Positions 37,290 through 50,152 of a stretch of DNA of 64,000 nucleotides are shown here, piece by piece (within the stretch, counting starts at the first letter, position 1; every line of letters starts with the position of its first letter). The stretch lies in contig NC_057789.1 of the NCBI RefSeq assembly GCF_014905175.1, positions 24,424,555-24,488,554 of the forward strand, read 5' to 3'. Position numbers and translations under genes: made by a program. Below the pieces are notes generated by a model. It was not told where the DNA came from. It saw only the letters and a list, made by a program, of their open reading frames with translations, and made no database searches. This DNA is from Aphidius gifuensis. Lineage: Eukaryota > Arthropoda > Insecta > Hymenoptera > Braconidae.

Positions 37290-39879
37290 TTATCCAATAA
37301 TAACTGAAGAATCATTGATAAGTTCTTCTTCAGTAATTTCTTCATTCATAATATAATCATCTTGTACTTCTTCTTCTCTAGCAGCTTCTGGTGGTTGTAA
37401 TGTTTGTTGTAGATCATCATCAGCATTATCATCATTATCAGCATGACTTTTCATATGATCATTAAGAGCAAATGCACGTCCATATGATGCACCACAAATA
37501 TGACAAGTAAATTTAAGATTATTATCTTTTTTATGTGTTTCAATATGATTACGTGCAGCATAAAGTGATGCAAATGGTCTTGAACATTCAGTACAATGAA
37601 ATGGTTTTGTATGACTATTTTTATGTCCAGCAAGTTGTACACGTGTTTTAAATGTTTTTGTACAATAATCACATTTATATGCACGTGCATCACCATGTGT
37701 TAATACATGATGATTATAAACTGATGATGCTTTAAATTTTTTATTACAAACTTTACATTCATATGGACGTACACCAGTATGTGTACGCATATGTAAAGTC
37801 AAACAAAATGATACACGAAATGTTTTTCCACAAACCTATTATCAAAATAAAAAACAATATATTAGATATATAAATAAAATAATTGAATGATAATTAATGA
37901 TAATTATTTACCTCACAAATATGGGGTTTTTCACCAGTATGAATTCTTTCATGTTTAACTTTTTCATGTGGTCTTCTAAAACGTTTTGGACAATACTGAC
38001 ATTGATAGGGTTTTGAAGGATCAGGAGGATCAGAACTTGTTACTTTTGTTGGTGATGAATTACGTGGAACTGGGGAATCAGGAGAAAGTGATAAAGGATC
38101 AGGTTGTGGTATATCTGTTTCATTTGTTAATTGATTTTTAGTTATACCTAATTCTTGATGTACAGCACGATGCATTTCAAGACTTTCAGTTGTACCAAAT
38201 TTACGATTACATATTTCACATGTTACTGCATCACTTGTATGTAATGCCATATGTGCATCTTTATATGATTCTGATAATATTTTACCTGTTTTAAAATAAA
38301 CAATCAAATTAATCAATTAAATAAATAATAATATAAATTGTTAATTTAGAAAATAATACATACCACATTCTTTACATGTAAAACAATCTTTTGAATCACC
38401 TTCTGGTGCTTCAATACGTCTTGAACGTACTGGTGCATGCATTCTTGCATGTAAACGTAAACTTTTATGTGATGTAAATTCAGTACCACATATTGTACAT
38501 TTAAATATTTCATTTTTTTTACAATCAATATGATATTTTAAATGTGTTTGTAATGCTTTTATTGTTGCAAATGCTTTATCACATAATTTACATTGATTTT
38601 TACCATTTACACAAACATGTAAACGAAATTCACCAGAATGAGTAAATAATTTTAAACATTGCTGACAACGATATGGTCTTTGAAGTTTTGTTTCATCACC
38701 TGTTAATGTTTCTGATGTTTCTTGATTATTACCACGTATTTTATTATTATTAATAGCATTTTTAGTTGATGAAAAAAATTTTTCAATCATTGATGTTGGT
38801 TTTGTTTCATTTGTTGTATTTGTACGATCCCAAAATGGTTCAATTTGTACAACTTTTCTCATGTAACTTCTGCCTTCTTCATCAGTACAATGTTCAACAC
38901 GAAGTGTTTGCATTGCTGAACGACGTTGTGGTTTAATTGTTAATGGTACTGGTGTTTCTTCAGGTATAATTGTTTCAACATCTCCATATATATCTTCATC
39001 ATTATCATCATCATTTTTAATTTGTGTAGCTGATAAATCTGGATGAAATTCAGCCATGTGTTCTTTAAATGATTCAAAACTTATTTCACAAATATTACAA
39101 TAATTATATGTGTTATCTGTATCAACTAAATCATCAATTGGCATTTGTTCTTGTTGATCAATTTCAATGAAATTTTGCTCAGCATCAATATACTCAATTG
39201 TATCATCTTGAAATGTCTCAATCATACTGTCATCTTTAATAATACCATCTGTATCTTGTACATATAATACTTGTGATTCTTCTAAATTATCTTCAATTGT
39301 TTGATATAAAAATTCATCATTTGTATCATCATTATTATCCAAATTATCATTATCTGTTATTTCATTTAACTCTAAATATTCATTTTTAATATCACAGTTT
39401 ACTTGATCAATTTCAAATTGTTCTGAAAAATAATTTATCAATATTATTATCAATTTATTATTGATTAAATATATTTATATTTACCATTATCATCAGCTTG
39501 AATATCTTGTGAACCATTTATCGTCATGATACCATCATCATTCACCAAAAAATCATCAGACAAGTCTTCTACATTTTGATGATCCTGTAAAATTAATTAA
39601 CGTATTATTTATCAATGATTAGATATGTTTTTAAATATAATTTACCATTAATACATTTTCATTGTCATTTATCTCACAAGAATCACCACCAAATGTAACG
39701 TCGTCTACTTGTATACATTCATCAAGATGTTGGATAAGATCAGCAACTGTTTCAGACCTAAATGAGCAACCATTTGGACAATAAAGATTGTTCATAGTCA
39801 ACAAATGATCCTTTAACAGTTGTAAATTGTTAAAAGTTTCATCACAACACATGGGACATCGCAAAACTAATGATCCCAT
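37290..39879 (-). CDS. C2H2 zinc-finger protein, 770 residues
   Basis: Five exons, in gene order: 39879-39646, 39584-39485, 39422-38364, 38285-37912, 37835-37290. The start MGSLVLRC is the first ATG in frame. An N-terminal zinc-finger-like Cys/His segment (residues 8-60) is followed by a long acidic, Asp/Glu/Asn-rich region. About 11 C2H2 fingers follow, several tandem with TGEKPH-type linkers (HERIHTGEKPHICE, HMRTHTGVRPYECK); one finger is assembled across an intron (CKECGKILSESYKDAH). The C-terminus is acidic. Nuclear, DNA-binding transcription regulator by family; target and orthologue are not identifiable. Some fingers are degenerate and may not bind DNA. Confidence 0.92.
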
Positions 39880-40622
39880 TATTATTGTTTTAAATATCAA
39901 TCACTTTTTCAATTTTTAAATAATAATATATAGTTTTTTTTTATAATTAATTAATTAATTAAATAATAAGTACTTAAATTAAACAAAAAAAAGAAAATCA
40001 AAAACACAACAAAAATAATTTAAGTATATATTAAAAAATATATAAAAAAAAAAAAAAAATTCATAAAACAAAATCCGTCAGGGAAATTCTAACCTCGAGA
40101 TAAAATTATCAAAACATTCTGTATCACGAAAAGGCCACATTTCATTTCCACTTGATAATTTTCCAGTATGATATGATATTTTGTTGATATAAATAATATT
40201 TGTTTTTAAATTTGACTTGAACACTGAGACACTATAATCAAATGGCCCGGGAGAAATTGGTCGAGGTGGTTTCAAAACGATTTCCAAGGGACGAACTTCA
40301 GCTCAAACAAATGCCAGATACACAATCATGAAGTTGGGAAACATTGATGAATCACACAAAAAATAAAAAATTGAACATCAAAATGACGGCCATGTTTTTT
40401 TTCTCTCTCTTTCTTTTTCTTGTATATTTTTTTTTCTAATGAAATTTCTACCATTTCTACTACGTTGATCAAAATGGTAGTAAAAAAAAAAATGTAAATA
40501 TTTTGATAGTAAAAAACAATAAATATATAAGATGAGAATTAAATTTTAATAAATTCATTATTTACATATATTAATTAACAACAATGTATCTAATAAATAA
40601 AATTAAAACATTTTTTTTTTGT
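39880..40622. other. intergenic region
   Basis: About 740 bases between the zinc-finger start and the TXNDC15 stop. AT-rich with poly-A tracts; a more GC-balanced stretch at 40080-40300 has an open frame of 69 codons without recognisable similarity. Confidence 0.5.
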
Positions 40623-41806
40623 TTAATCAGTATGTTCATGTTGTGCATTACTTTCTCTCCAAGTATTTTGAACAAGTTCAACAAATTGTTTCCACCATTG
40701 GCTTTGTAATGTAAAATAAAATCCACAAGCAGCAATAAATATCCATGATAAAACAAGATAATAATCAAAACTATTTGATGGTACACTTGGTACTGGTCCA
40801 CCAAAATCAGATGAATTAACATAAATTGAACCACTTGGCTCTAGACCAGTATATTCAGTAACGAATTTCGAAAATGCTTCAAGATTATATGATGTATCAT
40901 TAAATCGAAATGATGCTTTACCATTGTAAACAAACATTATTGTTGGTACACCAACAATTCCAAATTGTGTATTAAAACTGCACAAAAAAAATAAAACAAT
41001 TTCGATTATTTTTATTAGATTTATATCATGTTGATTAGTAACAATTTACCTTTGATATTTTGATGCATCAATTGCAACAATTTTAATATCAGAAAAATAT
41101 CTAGCTAGTGCATTAAAATGTGGTGCTGCTTGACTACTAAATAAACACCATCTTGCATAAAATAAAACTAATACACATGTTGTTGAATTTGTTTTTCCAT
41201 TAGTCAATTTATTATCGTCTTTTTCGTCTGAACCTTTTGAAGCATCTGTACGATTTGATGGTTCCATTATTAATAGTTCCATCAGTCTTGTTGCATTGAC
41301 AACCTGGAAAAAGTAAATCACGTTTATGATGATTAATAAATTTAATTTAAACTGTTATTTAATTTTAAATAATTATTATTTACTTCAACAGTTCCATAAG
41401 TTTTACCAGTAACACAATTTCTATAAACTTTAGGTTTTGGTTCATTAATTGGCTCAGTCAATGTAACATTTCCTTTTTCTTCAACAACATCATCATAATT
41501 TTCGAAATTACTAATCTCTATTTCATCTAAAGGTTCTTCTTGATTTTCGTCATATTTATTAACGTCAACTGTCAATTCACTGTCAACTTTATCATCATTT
41601 AATATTTCATTTTCATTTACTCCAAATTTATCAAGTATATTATCTTGACTTGATTCACCAAGTTCAGCATGATTTTCTCCATTAATTTTTATAAAACAAA
41701 CTGAAATAAATCATAATTAATATTAGCTATTGATTTTTTAATAAATAATAATTAACTTACCTAAAAATAAAATAAATAATGACAAAAATAACCTAGTATA
41801 CATCAT
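40623..41806 (-). CDS. TXNDC15: thioredoxin domain-containing protein 15 (TXNDC15-like)
   Basis: Four exons, in gene order 41806-41761, 41700-41384, 41303-41050, 40977-40623; 323 residues. Signal peptide (MMYTRLFLSLFILFL), an acidic low-complexity segment, then a thioredoxin fold: CVLVLFYARWCLFSSQAAPH, IKIVAIDASKYQ, FGIVGVPTIMFV. The active-site position reads C174-L-F-S177, so the second cysteine of CxxC is missing, as in vertebrate TXNDC15; disulphide exchange by a two-Cys mechanism is unlikely. One transmembrane helix near the C-terminus (YYLVLSWIFIAACGFYF) makes it type I membrane-bound. TXNDC15 acts in ciliary signalling in vertebrates; its insect role is not shown here. Confidence 0.93.
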
Positions 41807-42132
41807 GATAAATAAAAATTGATAATCATGACTTATAAATATTTTTCAAGTATGATAAGTTAAATTATAAAAATTATTTATAAATAAAATTGATAAATAC
41901 TAATTAGTATTTACTGTTAAGTTGAATAAACACTTTATTGACATTCAAAGAAAAATAGAAAAATACACAATAATGACGTTTATATATTATTGATTATTAT
42001 GATCAACGTAGTGGCCATTTTCCCTATAGTAATAGTAATAGAATCAAGTGGGAAAAATGGCCGAGAGTCATCAATTTGAGTGGGAAAATGCAAATAGTTA
42101 TTGAATATTTTAGATAATATAAATTATAATAT

Positions 42133-43425
42133 TTAAATGATAACTGGACTTGGCATATTTTCAGGATGACCATCAAGAACAGCTGAAATGTTATTAGCTG
42201 TTATTACTGACATTTCTCTTCTTGTTTCGATAGCAGCACTTCCAATATGTGGTAACAGAACTACACAAAAAAAATATGATATTTTTAGTATTATTAATTT
42301 AATAAATATTTAATTATTATTGATAATATATTTACCACAATTATCAAGCTTAAGAAGTTCATGATCAAGTGGTATAGGTTCAGGTGTCATGACATCCAAT
42401 CCAGCACCTCGTATTTTGTTATTTTTTAATGCATCAATGAGTGCTGATTGATCAACAATTTCTCCACGACTGATATTTATAAATATAGCTGTTGATTTCA
42501 TCATATCAAATGATGATTTACCAAACATTTCACGTGTTTCTGGTGTCAGGGCAATTGTTACAATGACAAAATCACTTTCAATTAAAAGTGTATTTAAATT
42601 AACATGTTGTCCATCAAATTTTTTAGCATCTGGTTTTTCAGTTCTACTCGAATATAATATTTTATTAACACCAAATGGTTTAAGATATTCTCCAACACGT
42701 GCACCAATTCTACCAAGACCAACAATTCCAACTGTTGATTTAGCAAGACCTGGACCACACATCCAATTTGGTGACCAACTTGTCCATTCACCTCTGTAAT
42801 TATTTATCATCGAAATTTATTATATTAGCTTTTAAATACTTAGAAAAATTGTCAACTAACTTTCGTAGTGCATGTTCAGCAGCAATGAGTTTTCTAGATG
42901 TTGCCAATAGTAGTCCAACTGTTAATTCAGCAGTTGCATCAGTTAAAACACCTGGTGTATATCCAACATGAATACCTCTTGATTTAAGAGCATTCAAATT
43001 TAAATGATCAAGCCCAACTGACATAGTACTAACAACTTTTAATTTTGCACCAGCTGTTGTCAATACTTCTTCATCAATTTTATCAGTAAGAAGACAAAAA
43101 ATTCCATCAACATCTTTAACCATTGACAATAAATCTGATCTTGGTATTGGAGTTGTTTTATTCCAACAAATTAAATCATATCTAAAAATTTTAAATGATA
43201 AAATTAATTAATTTATCTAATTTGTTTTTAATGTACATACTTATTTTTTAATATTGAAAGTCCTGGTTCTGGAATATCTCCTCTAGTAACAAGAACTCTT
43301 TGACGTGACATTTTATGATTAAATCTTTGAGTAAAATTTATTGACTGTTGTTGAATTTTTAGTGAATGTAAAGTGACAACTCGTGATAAAAATTTGCTAA
43401 TCATTTCCATTGACTGGAGATTCAT
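42133..43425 (-). CDS. GRHPR: glyoxylate/hydroxypyruvate reductase (GRHPR-like)
   Basis: Four exons, in gene order 43425-43241, 43181-42861, 42793-42336, 42260-42133; 363 residues. D-2-hydroxyacid dehydrogenase that reduces glyoxylate and hydroxypyruvate with NAD(P)H. Visible: VSTMSVGLDHLNL substrate-side segment; Rossmann GxGxxG at residues 194-199 (GIVGLGRIGARVGEYLKPFG); SSRTEKP at the cofactor site; catalytic Arg in FINISRGEIVDQ; Glu in AGLDVMTPEP; His in LLPHIGSAA. About 35 extra N-terminal residues rich in Arg/Ser/Gln precede MSRQRVLVTR; they could be a mitochondrial presequence, or translation may begin at that Met (43311). It lies 129 bases from the next minus-strand gene. Confidence 0.95.
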
Positions 43426-43554
43426 AACCTCTGTTCAATTAAAGAATTAAGATATTAAATATTATCAAGTTCATAAGTTCATTGTTACGTAATAATACTA
43501 AAATAAATAAATTTAAATCAACAAAATTATTTTTATTAAATAGATAAATATTAT

Positions 43555-44854
43555 TTATTGTTTATGTCTTTTTTGAGTAGCAATAAATGTATTTTTCATA
43601 AGCATAGTAACAGTCATAGGTCCAACACCACCAGGTACAGGTGTTATAAAACCAGCAATACTTTTAACTTGTTCATAATCAACATCTCCAACAATTTTAG
43701 TTTTTCCATTTAGCATATATACTCTTGTTATACCAACATCAATAACACATGCTCCAGGTTTAATCATGTCACTTGTAACAAGTCCTGGTACACCAGTTGC
43801 TGATACAACAACATCAGCAAGTTTTCCATATTTGATTAATTCTTCTTTTGGTGTATGAACATGACAAATTGTCGTTGTCATATCAAGTGCATTTGTATGA
43901 CCTAAAAAAGATAAAAAGTCAAATATAAATAATTGAATTTAAAAGATTTATCAATCAACAATTTGATGCTGTACCTTCTCCATTTGAGTGTAGTAATAGT
44001 GCAATTGGTAAACCAACATGTTTAGATCTTCCAATGACCAATGCATTTTGTCCAAGAGTTTTAATACCAGATTTTAAAATTAGCTCTTTAACAGCAAGTG
44101 CTGTTGCTGGAATAAAACCATCACTATCTGTACTTAATTTTCCAATGTTTGTTGAATGAAAACCATCAACGTCTTTGTCTGGTGAGACAGCATCACATAT
44201 TAACTTTTCATCAATACCACTTGGTAATGGTAACTGTACAATTATACCATCAACATCTTCATCATTATTTAGCTGATTAATTCTACGTAATAATTCATCT
44301 TGTGTTGTTGTTGAATTTAAATATATTGTGGTGCCTTTTATACCAATTTCACTTGCTATTTTCATTTTTCTTTCAATGTAAATTTTACTTGCTGGATTAT
44401 TACCAACCAATATTGCTGATAAATGCGGTTTTTTATTTCCACATTCTTCCCATTTATTTATTGATATTTTTAGATTATCCTGAATTTCAGCTGCTAATTT
44501 ATTTCCTGATATTATCAATGCTTTTGATCTGAAAAATAAAATGTTAATTTTGTTTTATTTATGTTCAATTTTTTTTTTCTATTAAATGATAGTTTTATTT
44601 GATATTTACCCGCCTTAATTAGGCGCATGTGTAAAAAGATTGACAGACGAAATAATAATAATGAGTATTCTTCAGAAAAGAAAGAAAAAAAAAAGAAACA
44701 GAATGATTTGGCTGGATCAGGAAAACAGAAAAAGTATAAATAAAATATAGAACATATATTGTAATTTTTTGTTTTTTTTTTGTTATTTTTACCGAATGTT
44801 TGAAGTGCTGAATTGTTGTATCCGATAACTGGCTGTTTTTATAACTTTAAACAT
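43555..44854 (-). CDS. MTHFD2: mitochondrial methylenetetrahydrofolate dehydrogenase/cyclohydrolase (NMDMC, MTHFD2-like)
   Basis: Three exons, in gene order 44854-44793, 44528-43975, 43901-43555; 320 residues. It converts 5,10-methylene-THF to 10-formyl-THF in mitochondrial one-carbon metabolism. The first exon encodes an Arg/Lys/Ser-rich presequence (MFKVIKTASYRIQQFSTSNI). Family motifs: ASKIYIERKMKIA with the catalytic Tyr/Lys pair; GIIVQLPLP; DVDGFH; LVIGRSKHVGLPIALLLH; CVIDVGI; and PVPGGVGPMTVTMLM. There is no formyl-THF synthetase domain, so this is the bifunctional and not the trifunctional form. With GRHPR downstream on the same strand, two metabolic genes lie back to back, probably by chance. 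Confidence 0.96.
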
Positions 44855-45883
44855 CTTTATGGCTAATTAATTTAATAATTTAAAGCAATATATTGATATT
44901 AAAATTTATTTATTGTTTACAAAGGTTGCGTGTCTAGTGTCGGACTGTCGGCTGGTGTCGGCTGAGAACGCACGTGTTCTAAACATCAAAGTATTCCATG
45001 CACACTATAGAGCTAAAAAAATAAACTTGAAAAATTTATTTTAAACAATGAATAAAACATCAATTAAATTGTATTAATTTTTAAATAATTAATTATTATT
45101 TATGAATTTGTATGACGCTTTGATTATTTTGTTATTTTTATTTTTTTAGTAATAATATATCTGTTTTATGGTAAACATACTGTTTGCGATGTCGATAAAA
45201 CAGCTGATTATCATAATAGAGAAAACAGAGTGGTAGCCAAAAGACACGTGGTATAGAACGGAGTATAATAAGGGTAGTATGCGTAATATACAAGTAAAAT
45301 AAAATGATGAATTTTGACTGGAAATAACATTCGAATGTTATTTCAAAATATTTTAGCAGCGATGCTGGTACTAAGTATGCCAGCTCTAAATGAATGGCAA
45401 ATATAATATAAACAAAAATTGGATCTTTTCAGGGCAAGCAATTTTATTTAATAAGAGAGAAAATAATAAAATATTAGTTATAATTAACAAATGCTACAAA
45501 ATTTCGACCAATCACATCACGAATAAAAAGCGGTCAAGTGTCCTTTTTATAATAGGAACTAATAAAAACAATATTTATAATTTTCAAAGAATAATTGGTA
45601 ACCATAATATTTCAATAATAAAAAATAACAACAATATATTCTGTTTTAAATTTTTATTGTAGACATCAAAAGTATATATTATAAAAAACAATGATTGTTT
45701 AGTAAAGAATTACTGAAACATATGAGAACAAATTTACTCATACAATTTTATTTCATAAACAAGTTAATCATAAACGGAATAAAAAAAAAAATAACATATG
45801 TCATTAAACCTATAGTAACATGTTTTGTTGTTGGTTTCAAGACAGGCTATGCAGCGTAGAAATAAGTGAACACTATGAAGTTA
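44855..45883. other. intergenic region with an orphan histone-like 3' motif
   Basis: About 1 kb between the NMDMC start and the serpin stop. A GGATCTTTTCAGGGC sequence at about 45420 resembles the histone stem-loop with broken pairing, but no histone frame lies beside it. An open frame of 90 codons starting near there has no recognisable similarity. Confidence 0.45.
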
Positions 45884-47595
45884 TTATGATGAACCATTGG
45901 AAGGATCTACAACTCGAGCATTAAAGAGTTGTGTGCCTGTTTTTGTTGCAACAATAACACAGAAAAATGGCCGGTCAACAATTATCCTATGATCTGCTCC
46001 ACACCGACTTCTTTCTGCAACAACTAGAAAAGAAAAAATATCATTTAGACTGATAACAAATGCGTCATTAAATATTCAAATAATTACCTGTAGCAGCTGC
46101 AGCTTCACTTCCTTTTTCATTCACTTCGATAAAAGCTTTTTGAATTACTTTATCAACAAAAATTTGATTATCTGTAACACCAGAAAAATCAGCTTTTTCT
46201 TCATCAAACATTTCAATCATACCCATCTGAAAAAATTAAATTTTCTAAATAAATATTTAATTCTACTTGAATTAAAATAAAAAAAAAAATTAATTATACC
46301 TCTTTAAGTATATTTTTAAGTTGTATTGTGCTTTCAATTTTAAATTTTGGTAATTTTAAAAGTACAGATTCTCGATATTCATAAGCATCCAATTTTCGTT
46401 TTGGCTGATCATGCAATCGTCTAAAATCTATTTGGTCTAAATTTTCTTCAATGATTTTTAATCCATCATTTTTATTTGGGAGAATAATAAACATGCTCAT
46501 TGCATCATCTACACTGTTACTCTGTTGATAAAAATAAATTTTAATTAATAATCAATTTTACTTTTTTGGTGTAATATTTAAACTAATTATTATCATGTTT
46601 TTTGTTTACAAACCTCGTAAGGGAGCTCTACAAATTTAGCATCAAGTTTTTTGAGTTTACCAAAATTAAATGAGGCTTCTTGTTGCATCATTAATACGTC
46701 TGTTTGAGTTTCGTTATTTATATAAAATGGTTTAAGATCTGTTTCTTCTTCATCAAACGGATGTAACCAGCCTCCTTTGAAGTAAATTGCATTGACGATT
46801 GCCAGTCTTGTCAATGGTTTAATATCACCTGTTGAAGATCATAAATTTTGTATAAATACTGTGAATATATTGGAAAGAAAATGAAATATTTTCTATGAGT
46901 CACTCACCTGGTTGTAGAATATCCTTAATTGTCTTATTGGTTTTATTTTCACACCACTCGTTAATTATTTTCCGGGCCGTCTCACATTCCCCGAAGTTAA
47001 CCAACTGTAATTCAGATCTAAAAAAATCTTTTGTTACGGAAATGTATGGACAATGTACTTTCATACTGTTTGACACAAACATTTTGTTGGCAATATTAAG
47101 TTGTACATTTTTAAATGCCTGAAAATATTTAAATATAGGTTGTTATTAATGATAATTAATGCTCCATGTTGTATTGTATTAGGAAGCTATTGAATAATAA
47201 TTTTAATTACTTACATTAAACGTGTCAACCAGAAGTTGGTAGCCTAATTTATTGACTTCATCATCACCACAAAATTGTAATACGGAACGCATTTCTTTTT
47301 CGGTTTTATTTCTTGCTCCAAAGGCTGTCATTGCAAGTGCGATTGAGGCACTAATTGGTGAACAAATAAAATTACTTTCTTCATCTTTACTAGCAGTCTG
47401 AAATAAATATTTAATTAAAAAAATTAATTCTTGCTAATAATTTGAGGAAGATTTTTAAATTAAATTTATTATTTTATTATGTTACCGCACATATACCTTG
47501 TAAAAACTCGTTGAAAAACGCGCAATATTTTTAACTACAATTGACAAGCTTTCTTGTTTTGTTGGGTAAAACATTGTATCTAAAGTATTTTGCAT
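45884..47595 (-). CDS. inhibitory serpin
   Basis: Seven exons, in gene order: 47595-47497, 47397-47215, 47118-46908, 46828-46614, 46521-46300, 46226-46088, 46023-45884; 402 residues, the usual serpin size. Core motifs: NFICSPISASIALAM, LAIVNAIYFKGGW, KAFIEVNEKGSEAAAAT (hinge) and VDRPFFCVIV. The hinge with small residues indicates an inhibitor. Counting from the hinge, the reactive-site bond is Arg-Cys (ERSR|CG), predicting inhibition of trypsin-like proteases. The N-terminus (MQNTLDTMFYPTKQES) has no signal peptide, so either it is intracellular or an alternative first exon supplies one. A piece is duplicated at about 57820. Confidence 0.94.
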
Positions 47596-50152
47596 GATTC
47601 TCGAGCTTTTCTTTTGGTCAACGATGCGTCACGATATTACACAAAATAAGGCAATCGTGTTTAAAATTGTTTAAGTGGTTTTGTTGAGATTGTGTTGTTT
47701 GTGCTGCTTGGAGCTGCTCACACTTACTGAATAACACACCTCAGAGATATCAATATACAGGCGTCTCTGTCCTATCACCTCTGGTTTTCCCACTACCTTA
47801 AAAAAAATATAAATATGAAGATAAGAAATGAGTGACCCATCACATAAAAGTTAGATGTGTTGTACAAAATATTTTTTATTAGTCATTTTTTTTTACTTGA
47901 GTAAAGCATTGTCATTTTACATCGACGTGTTAGTCATTTTTACTTGACTAACACACTGATTGATATAATTTTTTTTTAATGTGTGCGTCTAATGCTAGAT
48001 ATACTAATATTTCTATAGTCTTCTTGAATGCCGCACCACTCACTCACGAATTATTCTTTGATCCGTACGCATTAGCTCTGTCCTCACCGAAAATTATTAA
48101 TTAATAGAGCACACGTCGTTTTAAAAAAAAGTTTCATCATCTGCTGCAATCCAAGAAAATTATTTTAATATAATTTCAAAAAGTGCCTGTTATTAACGAG
48201 GTCTTGACTGGACTCATCCATCACTTTTACGATAAATAAATCTACCGTCGTCACGTAAATAGCTGCAGCTATGGCTACATTTTTTTGGCAATTTTCATAA
48301 CTGGGGTAAGTGATAAATCATTCTATACTTTTAATTTTAAATTACATCAATATAGCATATTCGTAATAAATTGAAATATGAAATTAAAACTGTGTGTATA
48401 TGTCTAGTCTATCACAATGTCATTTTCAAAAAAACGTGGCATTCTAAACATTATTATTATTTTTCCGTGGCCTTGATGACCACGTATCAATAATATATTC
48501 GTCGATTCAATTAAAAATTGAAAATGTGTTCCTTAATATCAATCTCATTTTAATGACCATGTGACATTCATAGCTTGATCAATATGTAATTTTTTTTTTC
48601 TCGTGGCATTGATGACTCAAGTGATCATCTTTTTAATAAGTCGATACTTCCAAACTTTGTAGGTTTCTTATCGATAAATATACAAGATAAAAACTGAAAA
48701 TATAAAAATTAATAATTTATATTAATTATTAAATACTCATAATGGATTTTATATTTTAATGGATCTTCAAAAAATATATTTTTTCATGTTCACAATATTT
48801 TAATACAAACGATTATAACGGTTTTTTTTTTTATGATATAAATAAGTATAATAAAGATAAATTTGTCATTAATAATAACAAGCTATTAATAATGAGTCAT
48901 TACTGAGAGCATGTTGTTGATGTTGATTCAATAATTAAAAACTAAAACAAAGATTTATCTATAAATAATCAAGAGAGAAAAAAAAGAATTTTGTTGTTTT
49001 TGCTTGTTTGAATATTAATATATTAGAAAAAACAATATTATAATCATTGGGTATGATGATGAAAAAAAAATGATTCATCAGTACTAAAAAATGATTATCA
49101 GTATTGACAAGAGAAATAATTCTGCAATATAGATGTATAGTCATATGAAAATATTTGGGGTTATTATTGAAAACAAAAAAACCATAGATCCAAAAATCAA
49201 TCAATTTAAATATCAGTAGTTCAAAAAAAACATCAGTTTCAATTAATATTCAATTTTATATATTTATTATTTAAATAATATTTGAGTTTTAATAGATGAT
49301 TTATTTTCATTCTTAAAGCTATTTTTAATATTATACAGATAACAAAAAGAAAAATAAAAACAATAACCGATTAGGTGTTTATGAGTCATAAGTATATTAT
49401 GTATTCGTTTGTCATATTTGAGGGGTTTTTTATTTTTTTTTTCCATTAGATGCTTTGACGTGTTCTATACTCTATACGTATTTTGACTATTATCAGTAGC
49501 CTTTGGCGCTTTCTATTTAGACTTTGAACTGAACACCTAATCAGTTATTTTTTTTATTACGTAGGCGTAAGCCTACTACATAGTATTGTTTTTTGTACGA
49601 CCAAATGAAAAAACGTTCATATCTCCTAAAGTAAAGTAGATAGAAAGTTCGTACTAGGACCAAATTAAACCTTAGAAAAAATACTACAATCAAGGATATA
49701 ATAAAAAATTACTCAATTGTTTATTACTTTATTATTAACAAAAGAAGGTTATATTGGTAAATTTTCAAGACGGATTATTAAGAAAACTAAAAACAAATCA
49801 TGGATGCGATTTTTTGCCAGAATACTTGGCATTAAAAGATCTATCCAATTGAGGAATAAAACTTTTTTCACTATTGTTAGAAAGAGCTTTTTCACTATCA
49901 GAGCTGATCAAGTTGGTCATCATCAAGACATTGATATCTATATTGATATATTGACAAAATTTTGAGTGAGTAAATTAATTTATTATTTATTCGAAGTAAC
50001 ATTGAAACCACGAATAAGAAAATGACATCATTCGTATGACTTCGACAATCAGCATATACAGCTTATTCACAGCTATACGTTAAAATGAATAAAATCACTT
50101 TTTTAATTTTTATAAATATTTAAATACTAATATTTAAAAATTCCTATCGTAA
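47596..50152. other. intergenic region upstream of the LRR gene
   Basis: About 2.5 kb, AT-rich, between the divergent serpin and LRR genes, so it must contain both promoters. A hairpin GTAGGC-gtaa-GCCTAC lies at 49561-49576. An 82-codon open frame at 49717-49965 resembles nothing known to me. Confidence 0.5.

Noticed and set aside
49717..49965. 82-codon frame upstream of the LRR gene as a separate gene
   Set aside because: No similarity, no splice support, composition like the surrounding AT-rich DNA.
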